From Balaenoptera acutorostrata (lineage: Eukaryota > Chordata > Mammalia > Artiodactyla > Balaenopteridae), in assembly GCF_949987535.1 (NCBI RefSeq), contig NW_026646041.1, forward strand, positions 67,501-131,500: a stretch of 64,000 nucleotides of DNA, read 5' to 3'. Positions 32,673 through 43,588 of the stretch are shown piece after piece; position 1 is the stretch's first letter, and each line of letters begins with the position of its first letter. The notes under the pieces were generated by a model that was not told where the DNA came from, made no database searches, and worked only from the letters and a program-made list of their open reading frames with translations. The position numbers were made by a program, and so were the translations under genes.

Positions 32673-35580
32673 TTGGAGGCAGAAGCAGTCAAGGGTAGCT
32701 TAGGGTTAGGGTTAGGGTTAGGGTACGGCTTAGGGTACGGGTTCGGGGAGGGGTTCGGGTACGGCGTAGGGTATGGGCTAGGGTTAGGGTTAGGGTTAGT
32801 GTTAGGGTTAGGGCTCGGTTTAGGGTACGGGTTAGGATTAGGGTACGCGTTAGGGTTAGGGTAGGGGTTAGGGTTAGGGTACGCGTTAGGGTTAGGGTAG
32901 TTATTAAACCTATCCCACTCTCTAGATACCCCTTAGCACGTAAAGGAATAGTATTTGGGAGTCCAGCCATGGAGAAGAGTTTAGACACTAGGAAAAGATA
33001 AGGAACACACCCATTCTCCAGAAATCACATTAGGATTCTCTTTTTAACCTGTTCCTTAAAACACTAGAAACACTAGTGCTTAGGAAATCTATTGGAGGCA
33101 GAAGCAGTCAAGGGTAGGTTAGGGTTAGGGTTAGGGTACGGCTTAGGGTACGGGTTCGGGGAGGGGTTCGGGTACGGCGTAGGCTATGGGCTAGGGTTAG
33201 GGTTAGGGTTAGTGTTAGGTTTAGGGCTCGGTTTAGGGTACGGGTTAGGATTAGGGTACGCGTTAGGGTTAGGGTAGGGGTTAGGCTTAGGGTACGTGTT
33301 AGGGTTAGGGTAGTTATTAAACCTATCCCACTCTCTAGATACCCCTTAGCACGTAAAGGAATATGATTTGGGGGTCCAGCCATGGAGAAGAGTTTAGACA
33401 CTAGGATAAGATAAGGAACACACCCATTCTCAAGAAATCACATTAGGATTCTCTTTTTAACCTGTTCCTTAAAACACTAGTTCTTAGGAAATCTATTGGA
33501 GGCAGAAGCAGTCAAGGGTAGCTTAGGGTTAGGGTTAGGGTTAGGGTTAGGGTTAGGGTACGGCTTAGGGTACGGGTTCGGGGAGGGGTTCGGGTACGGC
33601 GTAGGGTATGGGCTAGGGTTAGGGTTAGGGTTAGTGTTAGGGTTAGGGCTCGGTTTAGGGTACGGGTTAGGATTAGGGTACGCATTAGGGTTAGGGTAGG
33701 GGTTAGGGTTAGGGTACGCGTTAGGGTTAGGGTAGTTATTAAACATATCCCACTCTCTAGATAACCCTTAGCACGTAAAGGAATATTATTTGGGGGTCCA
33801 GCCATGGAGAAGAGTTTAGACACTAGGATAAGATAAGGAACACACCCATTCTCAAGAAATCACTTTAGGATTCTCTTTTTAACCTGTTCCTTAAAACACT
33901 AGTGCTTAGGAAATCTATTGGAGGCAGAAGCAGTCAAGGGTAGCTTAGGGTTAGGGTTAGGGTTAGGGTTAGGGTTAGGGTACGGCTTAGGGTACGGGTT
34001 CGGGGAGGTGTTCGGGTACGGCGTAGGGTATGGGCTAGGGTTAGGGTTAGGGTTAGTGTTAGGGTTAGGGCTCGGTTTAGGGTACGGGTTAGGATTAGGG
34101 TACGCGTTAGGGTTAGGGTAGGGGTTAGGGTTAGGGTACGCGTTAGGGTTAGGGTAGTTATTAAACCTATCCCACTCTCTAGATACCCCTTAGCACGTAA
34201 AGGAATATTATTTGGGGGTCCAGCCATGGAGAAGAGTTTAGACACTAGGATAAGATAAGGAACACACCCATTCTCAAGAAATCACATTAGGATTCTCTTT
34301 TTAACCTGTTCCTTAAAACACTAGTGCTTAGGAAATCTATTGGAGGCAGAAGCAGTCAAGGGTAGCTTAGGGTTAGGGTTAGGGTTAGGGTACGGCTTAG
34401 GGTACGGATTCGGGGAGGGGTTCGGGTACGGCGTAGGGTATGGGCTAGGGTTAGGGTTAGGGTTAGTGTTAGGGTTAGGGCTCGGTTTAGGGTACGGGTT
34501 AGGATTAGGGTACACGTTAGGGTTAGGGTAGGGGTTAGGGTTAGGGTACGTGTTAGGGTTAGGGTAGTTATTAAACCTATCCCACTCTCTAGATACCCCT
34601 TAGCATGTAAAGGAATATTATTTGGGGGTCCAGCCATGGAGAAGAGTTTAGACACTAGGATAAGATAAGGAACACACCCATTCTCAAGAAATCACATTAG
34701 GATTCTCTTTTTAACCTGTTCCTTAAAACACTAGTGCTTAGGAAATCTATTGGAGGCAGAAGCAGTCAAGGGTAGCTTAGGGTTAGGGTTAGGGTTAGGG
34801 TTAGGGTTAGGGTACGGCTTAGGGTACGGGTTCGGGGAGGGGTTCGGGTACGGCGTAGAGTATGGGCTAGGGTTAGGGTTAGGGTTAGTGTTAGGGTTAG
34901 GGCTCGGTTTAGGGTACGGGTTAGGATTAGGGTACGCGTTAGGGTTAGGGTAGGGGTTAGGGTTAGGGTACGTGTTAGGGTTAGGGTAGTTATTAAACCT
35001 ATCCCACTCTCTAGATACCCCTTAGCACGTAAAGGAATATTATTTGGGGGTCCAGCCATGGAGAAGAGTTTAGACACTAGGAAAAGATAAGGAACACACC
35101 CATTCTCCAGAAATCACATTAGGATTCTCTTTTTAACCTGTTCCTTAAAACACTAGTGCTTAGGAAATCTATTGGAGGCAGAAGCAGTGAAGGGTAGGTT
35201 AGGGTTAGGGTTAGGGTTAGGGTACGGCTTAGGGTACGGGTTCGGGGAGGGGTTCGGGTACGGCGTAGGGTATGGGCTAGGGTTAGGGTTAGGGTTAGTG
35301 TTAGGGTTAGGGCTCGGTTTAGGGTACGGGTTAGGATTAGGGTACGCGTTAGGGTTAGGGTAGGGTTAGGCTTAGGGTACGCGTTAGGGTTAGGGTAGTT
35401 ATTAAACCTATCCCACTCTCTAGATACCCCTTAGCACGTAAAGGAATATGATTTGGGGGTCCAGCCATGGAGAAGAGTTTAGACACTAGGATAAGATAAG
35501 GAACACACCCATTCTCAAGAAATCACATTTGGATTCTCTTTTTAACCTGTTCCTTAAAACACTATTGCTTAGGAAATCTA
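32673..35580 (+). repeat. 24-monomer-shift duplication, copy 2
   Basis: Second copy of 22626-25525. Private differences include the 9-bp duplication near 33059, one missing G near 35363, GGAATAGTATTTGG near 32950 and GTTAGGTTTAGGGC near 33217. Confidence 0.92.
33059..33076 (+). repeat. 9-bp tandem duplication AAACACTAG
   Basis: AAACACTAG occurs twice in a row (33059-33067 and 33068-33076) in the mixed half just before unit 33092. The homologous place at about 23012 has it once. It is one of the very few length changes in the array that is neither a multiple of 6 nor a single base. Confidence 0.9.
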
Positions 35581-36853
35581 TTGGAGGCAGAAGCAGTCAA
35601 GGGTAGCTTAGGGTTAGGGTTAGGGTTAGGGTTAGGGTTTGGGTACGGCTTAGGGTACGTGTTCGGGGAGGGGTTCGGGTACGGCGTAGGGTATGGGGTA
35701 GGGTTAGGGTTAGGGTTAGTGTTAGGGTTAGGGCTCGGTTTAGGGTACGGGTTAGGATTAGGGTACGCGTTAGTGTTAGGGTAGGGGTTAGGGTTAGGGT
35801 ACGCGTTAGGGTTAGGGTAGTTATTAAACCTATCCCACTCTCTAGATACCCCTTAGCACGTAAAGGAATATTATTTGGGGGTCCAGCCATGGAGAAGAGT
35901 TTAGACACTAGGATAAGATAAGGAACACACCCATTCTCAAGAAATCACATTAGGATTCTCTTTTTAACCTGTTCCTTAAAACACTAGTGCTTAGGAAATC
36001 TATTGGAGGCAGAAGCAGTCAAGGGTAGCTTAGGGTTAGGGTTAGGGTTAGGGTTAGGGTTAGGGTTTGGGTACGGCTTAGGGTACGTGTTCGGGGAGGG
36101 GTTCGGGTACGGCGTAGGGTATGTGCTAGGGTTAGTGTTAGGGTTAGTGTTAGGGTTAGGGCTCGGTTTAGGGTACGGGTTAGGATTAGGGTACGCGTTA
36201 GGGTTAGGGTAGGGGTTAGGGTTAGGGTACGTGTTGGGGTTAGGGTAGTTATTAAACCTATCCCACTCTCTAGATACCCCTTAGCACGTAAAGGAATATT
36301 ATTTGGGGGTCCAGCCATGGAGAAGTGTTTAGACACTAGGATAAGATAAGGAACACAACCCATTCTCAAGAAATCACATTAGGATTCTCTTTTTAACCTG
36401 TTCCTTAAAACACTAGTGCTTAGGAAATCTATTGGAGGCAGAAGCAGTCAAAGGTAGCTTAGGGTTAGGGTTAGGGTTAGGGTTAGGGTTAGGGTACAGC
36501 TTAGGGTACGGGTTCGGGGAGGGGCTCGGGTACGGTGTAGGGTATGGGCTAGGGTTAGGGTTAGGGTTAGTGTTAGGGTTAGGGCTCGGTTTAGGGTACG
36601 GGTTAGGATTAGGGTACGTGTTAGGGTTAGGGTAGGGGTTAGGGTTAGGGTACGCGTTAGGGTTAGGGTAGTTATTAAACCTATCCCACTCTCTAGATAC
36701 CCCTTAGCACGTAAAGGAATATTATTTGGGGGTCCAGCCATGGAGAAGAGTTTAGACACTAGGATAAGATAAGGAACACACCCATTCTCAAGAAATCACA
36801 TTAGGATTCTCTTTTTAACCTGTTCCTTAAAACACTAGTGCTTAGGAAATCTA

Positions 36854-38542
36854 TTGGAGGCAGAAGCAGTCAAGGGTAGCTTAGGGTTAGGGTTAGGTTT
36901 AGGGTTAGGGTTAGGGTACGGCTTAGGGTACGGGTTCGGGGAGATGTTCGGGTACGGCGTAGGGTATGGGCTAGGGTTAGGGTTAGGGTTAGTGTTAGGG
37001 TTAGGGCTCGGTTTAGGGTACGGGTTAGGATTAGGGTACGCGTTAGGGTTAGGGTAGGGGTTAGGGTTAGGGTACGCGTTAGGGTTAGGGTAGTTATTAA
37101 ACCTATCCCACTCTCTAGATACCCCTTAGCACGTAAAGGAATATGATTTGGGGGTCCAGCCATGGAGAAGAGTTTAGACACTAGGATACGATAAGGAACA
37201 CACCCATTCTCAAGAAATCACATTAGGATTCTCTTTTTAACCTGTTCCTTAAAACACTAGTGCTTAGGAAATCTATTGGAGGCAGAACCAGTCAAGGGTA
37301 GCTTAGGGTTAGGGTTAGGGTTAGGGTTAGGGTTAGGGTACGGCTTAGGGTACGGGTTCGGGGAGGGGTTCGGGTAAGGCGTAGGGTATGGGCTAGGGTT
37401 AGGGTTAGGGTTAGTGTTAGGGTTAGGGCTCGGTTTAGGGTACGGGTTAGGATTAGGGTACGCGTTAGGGTTAGGGTAGGGGTTAGGCTTAGGGTACGCG
37501 TTAGGGTTAGGGTAGTTATTAAACCTATCCCACTCTCTAGATACCCCTTAGCACGTAAAGGAATATGATTTGGGGGTCCAGCCATGGAGAAGAGTTTAGA
37601 CACTAGGATAAGATAAGGAACACACCCATTCTCAAGAAATCACATTTGGATTCTCTTTTTAACCTGTTCCTTAAAACACTAGTGCTTAGGAAATCTATTG
37701 GAGGCAGAAGCAGTCAAGGGTAGCTTAGGGTTAGGGTTAGGGTTAGGGTTAGGGTTAGGGTACGGCTTAGGGTACGTGTTCGGGGAGGGGTTCGGGTACG
37801 GCGTAGGGTATGGGCTAGGGTTAGTGTTAGGGGTTAGTGTTAGTGTTAGGGCTCGGTTTACGGTACGGGTTAGGATTAGGGTACGCGTTAGGGTTAGGGT
37901 AGGGGTTAGGGTTAGGGTACGTGTTGGGGTTAGGGTAGCTATTAAACCTATCCCACTCTCTAGATACCCCTTAGCACGTAAAGGAATATTATTTGGGGGT
38001 CCAGCCATGGAGAAGAGTTTAGACACTAGGATAAGATAAGGAACACACCCATTCTCAAGAAATCACATTTGGATTCTCTTTTTAACCTGTTCCTTAAAAC
38101 ACTAGTGCTTAGGAAATCTATTGGAGGCAGAAGCAGTCAAGGGTAGCTTAGGGTTAGGGTTAGGGTTAGGGTTAGGGTTAGGGTACGGCTTAGGGTACGT
38201 GTTCGGGGAGGGGTTCGGGTACGGCGTAGGGTACGGGCTAGGGTTAGTGTTAGGGTTAGGGTTAGGGTTAGGGCTCGGTTTAGGGTACGGGTTAGGATTA
38301 GGGTACGCGTTAGGGTTAGGGTAGGGGTTAGGTTTAGGGTACGTGTTGGGGTTAGGGTAGTTATTAAACCTATCCCACTCTCTAGATACCCCTTAGCACG
38401 TAAAGGAATATTATTTGGGGGTCCAGCCATGGAGAAGAGTTTAGACACTAGGATAAGATAAGGAACACACCCATTCTCAAGAAATCACATTAGGATTCTC
38501 TTTTTAACCTGTTCCTTAAAACACTAGTGCTTAGGAAATCTA
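36854..38542 (+). repeat. Five-monomer block, copy 3 (four monomers)
   Basis: Units 36854, 37276, 37698 and 38121 correspond to 25948, 26370, 26792 and 27636. Unit 37698 shares GGTTTACGGTACGGG with 30155, so this copy is closer to the middle copy than to the first. It also has an extra G near 37831 and GTAGCTATTAAACC near 37937. Confidence 0.86.
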
Positions 38543-39386
38543 TTGGAGGCAGAAGCAGTCAAGGGTAGCTTAGGGTTAGGGTTAGGTTTAGGGTTAGGGT
38601 TAGGGTACGGCTTAGGGTACGGGTTCAGGGAGATGTTCGGGTACGGCGTAGGGTATGGGCTAGGGTTAGGGTTAGGGTTAGTGTTAGGGTTAGGGCTCGG
38701 TTTAGGGTACGGGTTAGGATTAGGGTACGCGTTAGGGTTAGGGTAGGGGTTAGGGTTAGGGTACGCGTTAGGGTTAGGGTAGTTATTAAACCTATCCCAC
38801 TCTCTAGATACCCCTTAGCACGTAAAGGAATATGATTTGGGGGTCCAGCCATGGAGAAGAGTTTAGACACTAGGATACGATAAGGAACACACCCATTCTC
38901 AAGAAATCACATTAGGATTCTCTTTTTAACCTGTTCCTTAAAACACTAGTGCTTAGGAAATCTATTGGAGGCAGAAGCAGTCAAGGGTAGCTTAGGGTTA
39001 GGGTTAGGGTTAGGGTTAGGGTTAGGGTACGGCTTGGGGTACGGGTTCGGGGAGGGGTTCGGGTACGGCGTAGGGTATGGGCTAGGGTTAGGGTTAGGGT
39101 TAGTGTTAGGGTTAGGGCTCGGTTTAGGGTACGGGTTAGGATTAGGGTACGCGTTAGTGTTAGGGTAGGGGTTAGGGTTAGGGTACGCGTTAGGGTTAGG
39201 GTAGTTATTAAACCTATCCCACTCTCTAGATACCCCTTAGCACGTAAAGGAATATTATTTGGGGGTCCAGCCATGGAGAAGAGTTTAGACACTAGGAAAA
39301 GATAAGGAACACACCCATTCTCAAGAAATCACATTAGGATTCTCTTTTTAACCTGTTCCTTAAAACACTAGTGCTTAGGAAATCTA

Positions 39387-42322
39387 TTGGAGGCAGAAGC
39401 AGTCAAGGGTAGCTTAGGGTTAGGGTTAGGGTTAGGGTACGGCTTAGGGTACGGGTTCGGGGAGGGGTTCGGGTACGGCGTAGGCTATGGGCTAGGGTTA
39501 GGGTTAGGGTTAGTGTTAGGGTTAGGGCTCGGTTTAGGGTACGGGTTAGGATTAGGGTACACGTTAGGGTTAGGGTAGGGGTTAGGGTTAGGGTACGCGT
39601 TAGGGTTAGGGTAGTTATTAAACCTATCCCACTCTCTAGATACCCCTTAGCACGTAAAGGAATATTATTTGGGGGTCCAGCCATGGAGAAGAGTTTAGAC
39701 ACTAGGAAAAGATAAGGAACACACCCATTCTCCAGAAATCACATTAGGATTCTCTTTTTAACCTGTTCCTTAAAACACTAGTGCTTAGGAAATCTATTGG
39801 AGGCAGAAGCAGTCAAGGGTAGGTTAGGGTTAGGGTTAGGGTTAGGGTACGGCTTAGGGTACGGGTTCGGGGAGGGGTTCGGGTACGGTGTAGGGTATGG
39901 GCTAGGGTTAGGGTTAGGGTTAGTGTTAGGGTTTGGGCTCGGTTTAGGGTACGGGTTAGGATTAGGGTACGCGTTAGGGTTAGGGTAGGGGTTAGGCTTA
40001 GGGTACGCGTTAGGGTTAGGGTAGTTATTAAACCTATCCCACTCTCTAGATACCCCTTAGCACGTAAAGGAATATGATTTGGGGGTCCAGCCATGGAGAA
40101 GAGTTTAGACACTAGGATAAGATAAGGAACACACCCATTCTCAAGAAATCACATTTGGATTCTCTTTTTAACCTGTTCCTTAAAACACTAGTGCTTAGGA
40201 AATCTATTGGAGGCAGAAGCAGTCAAGGGTAGCTTAGGGTTAGGGTTAGGGTTAGGGTTAGGGTTAGGGTACGGCTTAGGGTACGTGTTCGGGGAGGGGT
40301 TCGGGTACGGCGTAGGGTATGGGCTAGGGTTAGTGTTAGGGTTAGTGTTAGGGTTAGGGCTCGGTTTAGGGTACGGGTTAGGATTAGGGTACGCGTTAGG
40401 GTTAGGGTAGGGGTTAGGGTTAGGGTACGCGTTGGGGTTAGGGTAGTTATTAAACCTATCCCACTCTCTAGATACCCCTTAGCACGTAAAGGAATATTAT
40501 TTGGGGGTCCAGCCATGGAGAAGAGTTTAGACACTAGGATAAGATAAGGAACACACCCATTCTCAAGAAATCACATTAGGATTCTCTTTTTAACCCGTTC
40601 CTTAAAACACTAGTGCTTAGGAAATCTATTGGAGGCAGAAGCAGTCAAGGGTAGCTTAGGGTTAGGTTTAGGGTTAGGGTTAGGGTTAGGGTACAGCTTA
40701 GGGTACGGGTTCGGGGAGGGGCTCGGGTACGGTGTAGGGTATGGGCTAGGGTTAGGGTTAGGGTTAGTGTTAGGGTTAGGGCTCGGTTTAGGTTATGGGT
40801 TAGGATTAGGGTACGTGTTAGGGTTAGGGTAGGGGTTAGGGTTAGGGTACGCGTTAGGGTTAGGGTAGTTATTAAACCTATCCCACTCTCTAGATACCCC
40901 TTAGCACGTAAAGGAATATTATTTGGGGGTCCAGCCATGGAGAAGAGTTTAGACACTAGGATAAGATAAGGAACACACCCATTCTCAAGAAATCACATTA
41001 GGATTCTCTTTTTAACCTGTTCCTTAAAACACTAGTGCTTAGGAAATCTATTGGAGGCAGAAGCAGTCAAGGGTAGCTTAGGGTTAGGGTTAGGTTTAGG
41101 GTTAGGGTTAGGGTACGGCTTAGGGTACGGGTTCGGGGAGATGTTCGGGTACGGCGTAGGGTATGGGCTAGGGTTAGGGTTAGGGTTAGTGTTAGGGTTA
41201 GGGCTCGGTTTAGGGTACGGGTTAGGATTAGGGTACGCGTTAGGGTTAGGGTAGGGGTTAGGGTTAGGGTACGCATTAGGGTTAGGGTAGTTATTAAACC
41301 TATCCCACTCTCTAGATACCCCTTAGCACGTAAAGGAATATGATTTGGGGGTCCAGCCATGGAGAAGAGTTTAGACACTAGGATACGATAAGGAACACAC
41401 CCATTCTCAAGAAATCACATTAGGATTCTCTTTTTAACCTGTTCCTTAAAACACTAGTGCTTAGGAAATCTATTGGAGGCAGAACCAGTCAAGGGTAGCT
41501 TAGGGTTAGGGTTAGGGTTAGGGTTAGGGTTAGGGTACGGCTTAGGGTACGGGTTCGGGGAGGGGTTCGGGTACGGCGTAGGGTATGGGCTAGGGTTAGG
41601 GTTAGGGTTAGTGTTAGGGTTAGGGCTCGGTTTAGGGTACGGGTTAGGATTAGGGTACGCGTTAGGGTTAGGGTAGGGGTTAGGGTTAGGGTACGCGTTA
41701 GGGTTAGGGTAGTTATTAAACCTATCCCACTCTCTAGATACCCGTTAGCACGTAAAGGAATATTATTTGGGGGTCCAGCCATGGAGAAGAGTTTAGACAC
41801 TACGATAAGATAAGGAACACACCCATTCTCAAGAAATCACATTAGGATTCTCTTTTTAACCTGTTCCTTAAAACACTAGTGCTTAGGAAATCTATTGGAG
41901 GCAGAAGCAGTCAAGGGTAGCTTAGGTTTAGGGTTAGGGTTAGGGTTAGGGTTAGGGTTAGGGTACGGCTTAGGGTACGGGTTCGGGGAGGGGTTCGGTT
42001 ACGGCGTAGGGTATGGGCTAGGGTTAGGGTTAGGGTTAGTGTTAGGGTTAGGGCTCGGTTTAGGGTACGGGTTAGGATTAGGGCACGCGTTAGGGTTAGG
42101 GTAGGGGTTAGGGTTAGGGTACGCGTTAGGGTGAGGGTAGTTATTAAACCTATCCCACTCTCTAGATACCCCTTAGCACGTAAAGGAATATTATTTGGGG
42201 GTCCAGCCATGGAGAAGAGTTTAGACACTAGGATAAGATAAGGAACACACCCATTCTCAAGAAATCACATTAGGATTCTCTTTTTAACCTGTTCTTTAAA
42301 ACACTAGTGCTTAGGAAATCTA
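39387..42322 (+). repeat. Seven-monomer block, copy 1 of 3
   Basis: Monomer lengths 410-410-422-422-422-422-428 repeat at 44439 (+5,052) and 48635 (+9,248). Shared marks are GTAGGCTATGGG with GTACACGTTAGG; GTACGGTGTAGGG; TACGTGTTCGGGG with GCGTTGGGG; TACAGC with GTACGTGTTAGG; GGAGATGTTCGG; GAACCAGTC with CACTACGATAAG; and TTCGGTTACGGC. Confidence 0.93.
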
Positions 42323-43588
42323 TTGGAGGCAGAAGCAGTCAAGGGTAGCTTAGGGTTAGGGTTAGGTTTAGGGTTAGGGTTAGGGTACGGCTTAGGGTAC
42401 GGGTTCAGGGAGATGTTCGGGTACGGCGTAGGGTATGGGCTAGGGTTAGGGTTAGGGTTAGTGTTAGGGTTAGGGCTCGGTTTAGGGTACGGGTTAGGAT
42501 TAGGGTACGCGTTAGGGTTAGGGTAGGGGTTAGGGTTAGGGTACGCGTTAGGGTTAGGGTAGTTATTAAACCTATCCCACTCTCTAGATACCCCTTAGCA
42601 CGTAAAGGAATATGATTTGGGGGTCCAGCCATGGAGAAGAGTTTAGACACTAGGATACGATAAGGAACACACCCATTCTCAAGAAATCACATTAGGATTC
42701 TCTTTTTAACCTGTTCCTTAAAACACTAGTGCTTAGGAAATCTATTGGAGGCAGAAGCAGTCAAGGGTAGCTTAGGGTTAGGGTTAAGGTTAGGGTTAGG
42801 GTTAGGGTACGGCTTAGGGTACGGGTTCGGGGAGGGGTTCGGATACGGCGTAGGGTATGGGCTAGGGTTAGGGTTAGGGTTAGTGTTAGGGTTAGGGCTC
42901 GGTTTAGGGTACGGGTTAGGATTAGGGTACGCGTTAGGGTTAGGGTAGGGGTTAGGGTTAGGGTACGCGTTAGGGTTAGGGTAGTTATTAAACCTATCCC
43001 ACTCTCTAGATACCCCTTAGCACGTAAAGGAATATTATTTGGGGGTCCAGCCATGGAGAAGAGTTTAGACACTAGGATAAGATAAGGAACACACCCATTC
43101 TCAAGAAATCACATTAGGATTCTCTTTTTAACCTGTTCCTTAAAACACTAGTGCTTAGGAAATCTATTGGAGGCAGAAGCAGTCAAGGGTAGCTTAGGGT
43201 TAGGGTTAGGTTTAGGGTTAGGGTTAGGGTACGGCTTAGGGTACGGGTTCAGGGAGATGTTCGGGTACGGCGTAGGGTATGGGCTAGGGTTAGGGTTAGG
43301 GTTAGTGTTAGGGTTAGGGCTCGGTTTAGGGTACGGGTTAGGATTAGGGTACGCGTTAGGGTTAGGGTAGGGGTTAGGGTTAGGGTACGCGTTAGGGTTA
43401 GGGTAGTTATTAAACCTATCCCACTCTCTAGATACCCCTTAGCACGTAAAGGAATATGATTTGGGGGTCCAGCCATGGAGAAGAGTTTAGACACTAGGAT
43501 ACGATAAGGAACACACCCATTCTCAAGAAATCACATTAGGATTCTCTTTTTAACCTGTTCCTTAAAACACTAGTGCTTAGGAAATCTA
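42323..43588 (+). repeat. Alternating monomer pair (CAGGGAGATG type, 844-bp period)
   Basis: Units 42323 and 43167 both have GGTTCAGGGAGATGTTCGG, a TTAGGTTTAGGG change in the pure run and GATACGATAAGG, separated by an ordinary unit (42745). Unit 38543 has the same combination 3,780 bp to the left. This suggests a local two-monomer duplication. Confidence 0.88.

Larger units (their letters stand above)
32248..39386 (+). repeat. Array segment 6: second member of the 24-monomer pair
   Basis: Monomers start at 32248 (425 bp), 32673 (419), 33092 (404), 33496, 33918, 34340 (410), 34750, 35172 (409), 35581, 36003 (429), 36432, 36854, 37276, 37698 (423), 38121, 38543 and 38965; unmarked ones are 422 bp. 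The order follows segment 5, but two monomers (35581 and 36432) have no counterpart in the matching interval. 36003 matches 25526 (shared GTATGTGCTAGG). 36854 matches 25948 (GGAGATGTTCGG and GATACGATAAGG). 37276 matches 26370 (GAACCAGTC and GGGTAAGGC). Confidence 0.88.
39387..43588 (+). repeat. Array segment 7: seven-monomer block and CAGGGAGATG pair
   Basis: Monomers start at 39387 (410 bp), 39797 (410), 40207, 40629, 41051, 41473, 41895 (428), 42323, 42745 and 43167; unmarked ones are 422 bp. The first seven recur at 44439-47374 (+5,052 bp, 12 monomers) and again at 48635-51570. Units 42323 and 43167 are near twins 844 bp apart that share CAGGGAGATG and GATACGATAAGG with unit 38543. Confidence 0.9.
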
